From the IMG/VR virus record IMGVR_UViG_3300022750_000003, positions 1 through 49,621 of that record: a DNA stretch of 49,621 nucleotides, one strand, 5' to 3'. The notes below the pieces were generated by a model. The model searched no databases, was not told the DNA's origin, and was given only the letters and a program-made list of their open reading frames with translations. Shown here piece by piece: positions 15,024 through 22,228 of this stretch. Positions within the stretch are counted from its first letter, which is position 1, and every line of letters starts with the position of its first letter. The stretch comes from a virus. Both the position numbers and the translations under genes were made by a program.

Positions 15024-17353
15024 ACGCCCCGGCCTTGCCGTTCGGCGTACCCATCATCCCACCTTTGCCGGTGTCCGCCGGCATTGCCACTCTCGACTTT
15101 GAAACCTACAGCGAGGCTGGCTACATCTGGAACGAGGCTAAACGTACCTGGGACGGCCCGAAAGGCTCCCGGGAGAAAGGCCTGTTCGCTGTCGGCTCGC
15201 GCAAGTACGCCGAGCACCCTACTGCGGAGATTCTGACCGCCTCCTATCGCCTACCCAACGGCTCCAAGAAACGATGGAAGCAAGGTGACCCCCTACCGTT
15301 CGACCTGTTCCACCATATTGCCCTGGGCGGCCTGGTGGAGGCCCATAACGCGATGTTCGAGCGGAACATCTGGACATTCGTAGGCCAACGGAAATACGGG
15401 TTCCCACCGGTGCCTCCGCGCCAGTGGCGCTGCTCTATGGCGAAGGGCCGGGCGTCTGGCTACCCGGGCAAGCTAACCGACCTGGGCGCAGCCATGCGCC
15501 TAAACGTGCAGAAGGACAAGCGCGGCGGCGAGTTAATCAACCTGTTCTGCAAGCCCCGCAAGCCCACCAAGTTGGATCCGTCCAAGCGCGTGCGGCCCGA
15601 GCACGACCCCGACGCGTTCGAGGGTCTGCAGTCCTACTGCGATACCGACCGGGACACTGAGCACGAGGCTTCCGGACGTCTGCCGGAGCTAAACCAGTTC
15701 GAGCAGGAATACTGGTTTGCCGACCAGGCTTGCAACTTCCGCGGGCTGGGGGTGGACCTGGCTCACGTCGAGGCCTGTGCGCAGATTGTAGGCCAGGTGG
15801 TCGACGTTCTGTCGGCTGAGGCTGTGCGCATCTGCGGCCTACGTCCAAGCCAGGTGCAGAAGGTAACCGCGTGGCTAGCCGACAACGGTTGCAAGCTGGC
15901 GAAGTTCGACGACGAGCACGTTACCGAGGCACTGAAACGTGACGACCTGTCTCCGGCTGTGCGCCGGGTGCTGGAGATTCGCCAGTTGACTGGGTCGGCG
16001 AGCGTCAAGAAAGTTTTCGCCATGCGCTCGTTCTGCTCGGACAACGCGCGATTGCACGACCTGTTCATTTACCACGGGGCCCGCACCGGCCGCGACACCC
16101 ATGCCGACGTGCAGCCGGGCAACCTGCCGAAGGCCGGCCCGAAGGTGTGGCACTGTCTGGCGCCCCTCTGTAACCGTTGGTACGGCTCACACGCTGCAAT
16201 CTGCCCCTGGTGCTCCTCGGACCAGCGCGAGGGCGAGGGCGCCGGCAAGCGGCCAGGTACAGGCAAGCGGGATAAGCCCGAGTCGTGGGGCTTCTACGCC
16301 GTCGGTGATGCCCTGGAGGCTATCAGCACCCGCAACGCTGCCGTTGTGCAGTGGGCCTTTGGTGACGCCCTACTGACGGTCTCTGGGGTCGTGCGCTCCC
16401 TCATCTGCGCCGGAGACGGTAATGACCTAATCTGTTCCGACTACTCGTCTATCGAAACCGTAGTTATCGCCGTACTGGCCGGCGAGCAGTGGCGTTTAGA
16501 CGCGTTCTCCCGCGGAGAGGACCTGTACTACCACGGGGCCGCCGGCGTAACTGGGCTGACCTACGAGTTCTATAAAGCGTGGGAGAACGAGAACGGCCAG
16601 AAACACCCAGACCGGCAGAAGCTGGGCAAGCCGGGCGAGCTGGGCCTGGGGTTCGGCGGTTGGATTGGCGCATGGCTGGCGTTTGGTGGCGAGGGTACCG
16701 ACGACGAGATTCGGACCATCATCAATCGGTGGAGGGCGGCCTCACCAAACATCGTGGAGCTATGGGGCGGACAGGTCCGTGGCGAGCCCTGGGCGCCGAA
16801 GGGCCGAGAGTTCTACGGACTGGAGGGCATGGCGGTTCAGGCGGTTCTAAACCCGGGCCAACGTTTCACCTATCGGCTAATCTCGTTCGAAATGGACAAG
16901 GTGGCAGACGTCCTCCATATGCACTTGCCGAGTGGGAGAACGATCAAGTACCGGGAGCCTCGGCTGGCGTACCACGCGCCGATAGATCATCGGACCGGGC
17001 AGTTCAGGGATGGGTGGGCCGAGATTTACCACCTGTCCTACATGACCCACAACACCAACCCGAAAATGGGTCCCCTCGGTTGGGTGCGAATGTCCACCTA
17101 CGGCGGGAAACTGGCGGAGAACGCCACCCAGGCAGTAGCCCGGGACATTATGGCAAATGCGGTTGTAAAACTTGAGGCAGCCAACTACCCGGTAGTGCTG
17201 CGAATCCACGACGAACTAGCAAGCGAGGTGCCCCATGGTTTCGGTAGCGTTGAAGAATACGAGCGGATTATGTGCGACGTTCCACTATGGGCCCGAGGGT
17301 GGCCTATCCGTGCGGACGGCGGCTGGGTCGGAAAAAGGTACCGTAAAGCATAG
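15020..17353 (+). CDS. Family A DNA polymerase with 3'-5' exonuclease
   Basis: A 777-residue replicative polymerase. The exonuclease domain shows D26/E28 in TLDFETYSEAG, HNAMFERN (ExoII-like, Glu in place of the usual Asp) and YCDTDRDTEHE (ExoIII-like). The polymerase domain has motif A DYSSIE (474-479), motif B RQKLGKPGELGLGFGG (from 532) and motif C HDE (730-732). Between them, C379, C384, C395 and C398 form a zinc-ribbon insertion just before the palm, in place of the usual smooth passage. It acts with the prim-pol, the helicase and the ssDNA-binding protein. Confidence 0.93.
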   Translation: MNAPALPFGVPIIPPLPVSAGIATLDFETYSEAGYIWNEAKRTWDGPKGSREKGLFAVGSRKYAEHPTAEILTASYRLPNGSKKRWKQGDPLPFDLFHHIALGGLVEAHNAMFERNIWTFVGQRKYGFPPVPPRQWRCSMAKGRASGYPGKLTDLGAAMRLNVQKDKRGGELINLFCKPRKPTKLDPSKRVRPEHDPDAFEGLQSYCDTDRDTEHEASGRLPELNQFEQEYWFADQACNFRGLGVDLAHVEACAQIVGQVVDVLSAEAVRICGLRPSQVQKVTAWLADNGCKLAKFDDEHVTEALKRDDLSPAVRRVLEIRQLTGSASVKKVFAMRSFCSDNARLHDLFIYHGARTGRDTHADVQPGNLPKAGPKVWHCLAPLCNRWYGSHAAICPWCSSDQREGEGAGKRPGTGKRDKPESWGFYAVGDALEAISTRNAAVVQWAFGDALLTVSGVVRSLICAGDGNDLICSDYSSIETVVIAVLAGEQWRLDAFSRGEDLYYHGAAGVTGLTYEFYKAWENENGQKHPDRQKLGKPGELGLGFGGWIGAWLAFGGEGTDDEIRTIINRWRAASPNIVELWGGQVRGEPWAPKGREFYGLEGMAVQAVLNPGQRFTYRLISFEMDKVADVLHMHLPSGRTIKYREPRLAYHAPIDHRTGQFRDGWAEIYHLSYMTHNTNPKMGPLGWVRMSTYGGKLAENATQAVARDIMANAVVKLEAANYPVVLRIHDELASEVPHGFGSVEEYERIMCDVPLWARGWPIRADGGWVGKRYRKA

Positions 17354-17367
17354 TAGGGTCCGAGGTT

Positions 17368-18126
17368 ATGAAGTTTTGCACGCAGTGCTCTACGCCTAAA
17401 ACGGTCCCGGAGTTCGCTAAGAACCGCCGCAACAAAGACGGCCTGGCCAGTTGGTGCAGGCCCTGCAACTCCGAATACCGACGCGACTGGGGCTTGCGGA
17501 ACCCTGGCAAGATTTCGGGGTACCATCAAAAGTCCTACAGCCTAAACGCCGAGAAGCACAGACAGAGGTCTCGAGATTGGTCCGCAGCCAACCCAGAGCG
17601 AAAGGCAGCAACTGACAAGGCCTACAGACTGGCGAACCTTGAGCGACTGCGGCAGACAGGCCGCGTCTACCGTCAGAGAAATGCGGAACGAATAGCCGAA
17701 GGTAAGAAACGATGGAAAGAGCAGAACCTAGAGAAAGTGCAGCAACGGCGGCACGACGTCTACTGGTCGGAGCCCGAGCGATACCGGGAGGCCGCGGGAG
17801 AGTTCAAGCGGGCGAACCGAGCGCGCTACAACCTATTGCACGCCCAACGCAAGGCCCGAAAGCGGAACGCGTCGCCGCTATGGCTGACCGAGGAGCACCG
17901 ACGGGTAATGCAGTTTACCTACGACCTGGCCGCAGCCTGCAGCGCGAAGCTGGGGCAACCCTATCATGTCGACCACTTTGTGCCGCTGAATGGAAAGGGA
18001 GTTTGTGGCCTGCACGTACCTTGGAACCTGCGGGCAATCCCGGCAATCGACAACATGAGGAAAAACAATGAGCTGCCAGATGAGTTGCAAGGCTGGAGAC
18101 GCCCGGACGGTTCCCGTTGCGGTTGA
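17368..18126 (+). CDS. HNH endonuclease with N-terminal zinc ribbon
   Basis: A 252-residue protein. Residues 4-32 hold two CxxC pairs (FCTQCSTPK, SWCRPCNSEYR), typical of HNH homing or phage nucleases that start with a zinc ribbon. A long basic helical region with repeated NxE/R units (residues 45-170) could lie along DNA. The C-terminal HNH core is YHVDHFVPLNGKGVCGLHVP then WNLRAIPAIDNMRKNN. It sits just after the polymerase gene, a common site for homing endonucleases. GAGG precedes the start. It may be a free-standing homing nuclease or serve in host DNA degradation. Confidence 0.88.
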   Translation: MKFCTQCSTPKTVPEFAKNRRNKDGLASWCRPCNSEYRRDWGLRNPGKISGYHQKSYSLNAEKHRQRSRDWSAANPERKAATDKAYRLANLERLRQTGRVYRQRNAERIAEGKKRWKEQNLEKVQQRRHDVYWSEPERYREAAGEFKRANRARYNLLHAQRKARKRNASPLWLTEEHRRVMQFTYDLAAACSAKLGQPYHVDHFVPLNGKGVCGLHVPWNLRAIPAIDNMRKNNELPDELQGWRRPDGSRCG

Positions 18127-18274
18127 ATCATCGGCAGAGTTCGCTAGGACTCGCCACTGGGCGCGAGGGATGGCCCATAAGCACACGACCCGAGGCGATG
18201 GGTACGAACGCTGGGACTTTAAGGACGGATCTGTCCTAATCCGGCAGTCCAATGGCGTTCTGGTAACTCGGTAA
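18068..18274 (+). CDS. Small protein overlapping the HNH gene, 68 aa
   Basis: An AGGA ribosome site precedes the ATG, and the first 59 bases overlap the end of the HNH gene in another frame. The product is basic and aromatic in its second half (RHWARGMAHKHTTRG, ERWDFKDGSVLI). It is the last gene of the right early arm, directly before a terminator. Function is unknown. Confidence 0.62.
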   Translation: MSCQMSCKAGDARTVPVAVESSAEFARTRHWARGMAHKHTTRGDGYERWDFKDGSVLIRQSNGVLVTR

Positions 18275-18280
18275 AGAAAG

Positions 18281-18303
18281 GCCCGCTTAGTGCGGGCTTT
18301 TTC
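18281..18303 (+). terminator. Rho-independent terminator of the right early arm
   Basis: Stem GCCCGC/GCGGGC with a TTAGT loop, then TTTTTCT. On the other strand the stem is followed by CTTTCTTT, so it may also stop the converging lysis transcript that ends at 18307. Confidence 0.88.
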
Positions 18304-18306
18304 TCG

Positions 18307-18771
18307 TCACTTCGGCCAGGCGGACTGGCACTCCTCCCGAGCTATTCGTTCCCGGTCAGCATACGCAGCAAGTTCTCCTGCTCTTTTTCCCACGCGGTCG
18401 AGCACGTCGGCAAGCATATCGCCGGGACTTCGGGACCCTTTGGGGGCGGCGGAGTTCTCGCAGGTTGCGAGCTTAGCGCCGGTTGCACGGGCTGCAGCGA
18501 GCAGCCGCTCATTGTTAGCAGTGACAGCACCAACGCGGTCAGAAACGGCCTGTAACTTCTCATCAGCTTGAGTCCTCGCAGTTTGCACCCGGCCCTGCCA
18601 GGTGCTTTCCAGTTCGCGCACCGCCCGCTCGGCGGCCAGTTGGGAGGCTGTCCAGTCGGCTAGGACCTCGGTGCGGCCCTGTTTCAGCCCGTGCCCGTAA
18701 ATGGCGATCCCGAAGTACACGATGGCCGCAGCCCCCAGCAGGTGCAGCCAGTACCGGCTAAGCCAAGTCAT
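18307..18771 (-). CDS. Rz: Rz-like inner-membrane spanin subunit
   Basis: A 154-residue protein. An N-terminal membrane helix (LHLLGAAAIVYFGIAIYGHG) is followed by a long periplasmic helix with coiled-coil character (WTASQLAAERAVRELEST, AVSDRVGAVTANNERLLAAA), the layout of lambda Rz. The start MTWLSRYW overlaps the endolysin stop (ATGA). The Rz1 gene lies entirely inside it in another frame. The pair spans the periplasm and fuses inner and outer membranes as the last step of lysis. Confidence 0.9.
   Translation of the reverse strand: MTWLSRYWLHLLGAAAIVYFGIAIYGHGLKQGRTEVLADWTASQLAAERAVRELESTWQGRVQTARTQADEKLQAVSDRVGAVTANNERLLAAARATGAKLATCENSAAPKGSRSPGDMLADVLDRVGKRAGELAAYADRERIAREECQSAWPK
18342..18563 (-). 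CDS. Rz1: Rz1-like outer-membrane spanin lipoprotein, nested in Rz
   Basis: A 73-residue protein, fully embedded in the Rz gene. A signal peptide (FLTALVLSLLTMSGC) ends in a lipobox-like LTMSGC with the lipidated Cys at residue 21. A Pro-rich segment (QPARTPPPPKGPEVP) follows, typical of Rz1. It would sit in the outer membrane and bind Rz through its C-terminus. The nested arrangement is the same as in lambda. Confidence 0.88.
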   Translation of the reverse strand: MRSYRPFLTALVLSLLTMSGCSLQPVQPALSSQPARTPPPPKGPEVPAICLPTCSTAWEKEQENLLRMLTGNE

Positions 18772-19244
18772 GCTATTCGCCCGCCCAGTTCCTCGAACTT
18801 GCGCAGCAGAGTAGCTATTGGGTGCATTTTCTGGCCGTAAGTGTTGCCTGGCAGGCTGGCCCAAATGTTCGAGCACTTGGCAATCGCCGACTCAATACGG
18901 CCCTGGCGGATATCGTCCAACGCTCGGCGCTCTCGGATCTGCTGGACTGCCACAGTGTCCTGGCTGGCGGGGGAAAAGTCTTTCAGCCCGAGGAGGTCTC
19001 GGTAGGCACCCCAGTACCGCTTAAGCAACTGGTAACGGCCCGCCGCGGTGGACTTGAGGCCTTTGCGGTTAACAGTGACGAGGATGCCGGGGTGGTCAGC
19101 AAAGGAGGCGAAGGTATTCGGGCTATCAACTCCGCCCACGATAACGTCGTACCCGTCGCACTTGGTGTAGCGACTGGTCGAAGTCCCTTCGCTCCAGGCG
19201 AGCAGGTCTAGAAATGCTTTAACGTTGGGCTCTAGTGTGGCCAA
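18768..19244 (-). CDS. R: Endolysin, lambda R-type murein transglycosylase
   Basis: A 158-residue protein closely following lambda R: the catalytic Glu19 in FLDLLAWSEGTS, GYDVIVGGVDSP, then KGLKSTAAGRYQLLKRYWGAY, DFSPASQDTVAVQQI and CSNIWASLPG. The family cleaves the glycan MurNAc-GlcNAc bond and forms 1,6-anhydro ends. There is no signal peptide, so it needs a holin lesion to reach the wall. It overlaps the holin-like gene upstream and Rz downstream. Confidence 0.95.
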   Translation of the reverse strand: MATLEPNVKAFLDLLAWSEGTSTSRYTKCDGYDVIVGGVDSPNTFASFADHPGILVTVNRKGLKSTAAGRYQLLKRYWGAYRDLLGLKDFSPASQDTVAVQQIRERRALDDIRQGRIESAIAKCSNIWASLPGNTYGQKMHPIATLLRKFEELGGRIA

Positions 19245-19491
19245 GGTGGAGACTCCTGATTAGCTTAGCGACGTTGCCTCGGCATCGTAGCACGGCTACC
19301 AGCAGAACCACTCCCAGGACGGACAGGAGGAGGGGCGGGGGAAAGACGATACTGTAGACCGTCAGCGCCAGGGACAGGCCGGTAAGTGCCGCAGCTGACA
19401 GGCTGATCGCCATTCGGTAGCGGGCGTCTTTTCCCTTATAGCTAACCAGTATTAGGAAGGTTGCGAGGTGGATAACCCACTCATAGCCCAT
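19219..19491 (-). CDS. Putative holin, three membrane segments, 90 aa
   Basis: The start ATG at 19491 (MGYEWVIHLATFLILV) has AAGGGTG upstream, inside the end of the previous gene. Three membrane helices are seen at about residues 5-18, 27-46 and 52-68, with a short basic C-terminal tail (RSLHLGHTRAQR). The segment SYKGKDARYR between helices 1 and 2 resembles three-helix phage holins. It overlaps the endolysin start. Either this or the next gene upstream could be the holin and the other the antiholin. Confidence 0.78.
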   Translation of the reverse strand: MGYEWVIHLATFLILVSYKGKDARYRMAISLSAAALTGLSLALTVYSIVFPPPLLLSVLGVVLLVAVLRCRGNVAKLIRSLHLGHTRAQR

Positions 19492-19870
19492 TGTCGTCAC
19501 CCTTGCGTTTCAGGACGGGGATGCGATCAAGGATGTTACCGACCCATAGTGGCAGTGGGCCGTTACGTTCCACCATCTTGACGGCTGCTAACCCTATGAC
19601 CACAGCCAGCGCACTAAGTGCCACAGCAGGTAGCATTGCAGAGGGGTCGTAGGGCGGGCCGTCGGGGTAGAAGAACACGCCCGAGCCGTAGCCGAACGAC
19701 CACGAAAACACGAGCAGGGCGAACCGAGCGAGGTAGGTGGTTTTCTTAGGTGGGTAGGCCATGAAGAAACAGCAGCCACCGGCCGCGCCAATGGCTGCCC
19801 ATGGATGTAGCGCGGCGAGGATCGCCAGGAACAAGGCGCAGAGCCAAGATGAAGATTGTTCGGTCAGCAT
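19481..19870 (-). CDS. Putative holin or antiholin membrane protein, 129 aa
   Basis: The chosen start MLTEQSSSWLC has a strong GGAGG site. A second in-frame start at 19906 forms an ATGA overlap with the fibre stop and would add 12 residues. Hydrophobic segments are at about residues 8-38, 47-68 and 78-99, with a basic C-terminus (RIPVLKRKGDD). It lies between the receptor-binding protein and the second holin-like gene. Two starts of different strength recall holins that make both effector and inhibitor from one gene, but this is unproven. Confidence 0.72.
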   Translation of the reverse strand: MLTEQSSSWLCALFLAILAALHPWAAIGAAGGCCFFMAYPPKKTTYLARFALLVFSWSFGYGSGVFFYPDGPPYDPSAMLPAVALSALAVVIGLAAVKMVERNGPLPLWVGNILDRIPVLKRKGDDNGL

Positions 19871-19902
19871 GCGCCGCCCCTCCGTAGGTTTGGCGCATTC
19901 TA

Positions 19903-21975
19903 TCATGGCTCTTGGTGGAAAATTATTCCCTTAGAGCTGACCGTGTTGATAGGGACGTTGAACGGGGCCGCCCCGGGGATACCCCCTACGAACTTGACTA
20001 TACCTCCGTCTTCGACCTCGACAGCCCAGTTTACAGCGCCCGTGCAGTTAGCGCCCGTCGCCACTACGTCGCCTCCCCGACAGGTGATAGCCCGGGATCC
20101 GGCGTTCTGCAGGTTCGCCTCCTGGACGTTAGCCCGTCCGCCGTCAATGGCAGAGCAGGCCCGGTCGGTACACCCGGAGATGTTAGCGCCCCGTGCTGAA
20201 ATTTCCCCGCCGTCCCGCGGTTCAATTCCTCGAGCGCACCCGGATAGGTTGCCGGCGGACACGTCGATCTTGCCCCCTTTATAGGCCAGGGCGCCGGCTA
20301 CTGAGCATCCGATGGCGATTACGTCCTCTGCCGAGATACCGCCAGGGCCGCCGAAAGCCTCTAGGCCGATCTTGGATCCGCTCACGTTGGCGCGGACCGC
20401 CGAGATAATTGCCCCGTTTTGCGACCAAACGCCACGGTTAGTGCAGGACTGGGCTACCCCGTCGATGAAACTGATAGTAGAGGTGTCGGAGGCTGAGATA
20501 CCTGCAGACCCGGTGCAGAAGCTGGCGTTAAGTTCCGAGGCTTCTACGTGGGAGTTGCCGCTGCTAAGCACACCGTACTCGGAGCAATACATGGCACCAT
20601 CACCGATCCAGATCATGGTCGGCCCCGTAATGCGCGAGCGGGCGTTGATACGGGCGTCATGGAGAGCGTGGAACGCACGTTTGGAGTGAGAGCCGTTAGA
20701 CTCCCGGCAGTTGAGGTTCGAGCCGTCCCGGCAAAGGAAAGCCGTCCCGTTTATCGCGTAACTGGCGTTCGACTGGTAGAGGTCGGCACGGCTATTCCAG
20801 ATAATGTAAACCCCCACGTCACCCTGGCTTTGGCTAAAGTCGCTTCGCCCCAACGCGGCGTCGGACCCGTAGGCTACGTGCAGGCCTCGCAGGCGGCAGT
20901 TCCGGAACCGAGCACCTACTGCAGTTCCAGCTCCGGTGCCATCGCCCCCTTGAGTCAGGCCGCGCGGGTAGCAATGCCCCTCTGACTTGTAGAAAATCAG
21001 GAACCCGCGCCGGCAGTTATCAATGCCGCAGGACGGCATTAGGGCCGACTTAGACCCGCCCATGACCGCAACCCCGTCCTTGGCGGTCAGGTTGCTAGCG
21101 TAGTGGAACTGGCAGCCCAGTACTGGCAGTACGCTGCCGTTGTCCGCCCCGAACGCGGGGATAGAGTCGTCGGCAACGCTCAGGTAGGTAGTGACATAGT
21201 CCGGGTCGATCAGTACCGAGGCGTCCGCCGAAGTTATCCGGATCCATCCGAGGTCATGCCCGCTCAGGATCAGCACCTGCTCACGCACCACGAACCCAGG
21301 TAAAAGGTGCACTTTGCACATTCCAGCCCCGTTAGTGTAGGTCGGGCGCATCCGTACTGCCGCCTCTAAGGCTGCAAGGATGGTGGAGAACTGACCGCCA
21401 GCCCCTACGGTAAGGGTAAACGCCGTGGGGTTGTTCAAGAAGAATTTAGACGGGTCTGAAACTACTGCAGATTCCGCCTCTGCTTGGCTGGAGTAGTCGC
21501 CGGGGCCGATAATTTCTCGGATTTTTTCCTGCAGCGTTCTGCTAAGCGCACCAGGGCCGGACGGGATGAAGCGAACGAGCGAGGACCCGGGTGGTGCGGC
21601 CAGCTCCTGCCGAAGCATAGCGTCACCGATAGGGTTGAAAAATGCCTCGTCAATAGCCCAGTTTTCGACGGTGGTGTACGGGAGCTCGAGAGTCGGCTTG
21701 GCAATCCAAAACTCACCGTCCTTGGAAAAAACCTGGTTGGGGAGGGATATGGTCAGCGGGCCGCTATCGTAGTCCCCGATCCTGGAGTAGCCGATACCTC
21801 GAATAGCTTCGTCAATCTCGAACTGCTGCCCGACCAGGGTTAGGATTTTTCGGCCCACCCTGTTTTCAGCCCAGGGGAGGGGAGAGGTGCACACCTCGTC
21901 AAAGGTTGAGGCGTTGTCGGAAAGGTCCTTGGGGCTGTTAGACCCCACCGGGTTCATCGTTCTGAATACGATCAT
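19903..21975 (-). CDS. Tail fibre/receptor-binding protein with beta-helix
   Basis: A 690-residue protein. The N-terminal ~100 residues (FRTMNPVGSNSPKDLSDN, LTLVGQQFEIDEAIRG) share a layout with the start of the other fibre and are the likely virion anchor. From about residue 190 to the end there are many short Gly/Asn/Cys-rich strands such as CRGGDVVATGAN and IDGGRANVQEAN, the pattern of a right-handed parallel beta-helix. Such domains bind or degrade surface polysaccharide. The end of the gene abuts the lysis genes. No S74 chaperone is present. Confidence 0.85.
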   Translation of the reverse strand: MIVFRTMNPVGSNSPKDLSDNASTFDEVCTSPLPWAENRVGRKILTLVGQQFEIDEAIRGIGYSRIGDYDSGPLTISLPNQVFSKDGEFWIAKPTLELPYTTVENWAIDEAFFNPIGDAMLRQELAAPPGSSLVRFIPSGPGALSRTLQEKIREIIGPGDYSSQAEAESAVVSDPSKFFLNNPTAFTLTVGAGGQFSTILAALEAAVRMRPTYTNGAGMCKVHLLPGFVVREQVLILSGHDLGWIRITSADASVLIDPDYVTTYLSVADDSIPAFGADNGSVLPVLGCQFHYASNLTAKDGVAVMGGSKSALMPSCGIDNCRRGFLIFYKSEGHCYPRGLTQGGDGTGAGTAVGARFRNCRLRGLHVAYGSDAALGRSDFSQSQGDVGVYIIWNSRADLYQSNASYAINGTAFLCRDGSNLNCRESNGSHSKRAFHALHDARINARSRITGPTMIWIGDGAMYCSEYGVLSSGNSHVEASELNASFCTGSAGISASDTSTISFIDGVAQSCTNRGVWSQNGAIISAVRANVSGSKIGLEAFGGPGGISAEDVIAIGCSVAGALAYKGGKIDVSAGNLSGCARGIEPRDGGEISARGANISGCTDRACSAIDGGRANVQEANLQNAGSRAITCRGGDVVATGANCTGAVNWAVEVEDGGIVKFVGGIPGAAPFNVPINTVSSKGIIFHQEP

Positions 21976-21995
21976 AGGGGGTTACTCGGTTGATA

Positions 21996-22020
21996 CAAAA
22001 AGCCCCGATTTCTCGGGGCG
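21996..22020 (-). terminator. Rho-independent terminator between the two fibre genes
   Basis: Minus-strand stem CCCCGA/TCGGGG with a GAAA loop, then CTTTTTG. No promoter fits in the 20 bases before the next gene, so the fibre and lysis genes downstream must rely on read-through or antitermination. Confidence 0.85.
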
Positions 22021-22034
22021 TCTTTTGGTTACTG

Positions 22035-22217
22035 TCAGCGCTTCCGAGGTGCTTTCGGAGCTGCCGGCTGAGGCTCAGGGGCGGGCTTCGGTTGAGGCTC
22101 CGGTACTGGCTGCAAGTTCTCGAGCCCCCGGAGCATAGCCGCGACCTCTCGGTACGTTCGGGCGGACAGGTAGTCGGCGATGGCTTGGGCGAGCTCTTGG
22201 CTAATCACGAACTGCAT
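22035..22217 (-). CDS. Small tail-associated protein, 60 aa
   Basis: The start was set at MQFVISQELAQAIADYL with GAGGG upstream. A helical first half (YREVAAMLRGLENLQP) is followed by a Pro/Lys-rich tail with EPQPKPAPEPQPAAPKAP repeats. Small proteins of this form sit beside fibre genes in several phages; it may be a fibre chaperone or a virion component (inference). It is followed by a terminator. Confidence 0.7.
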   Translation of the reverse strand: MQFVISQELAQAIADYLSARTYREVAAMLRGLENLQPVPEPQPKPAPEPQPAAPKAPRKR

Positions 22218-22228
22218 GTAGGTATCCC

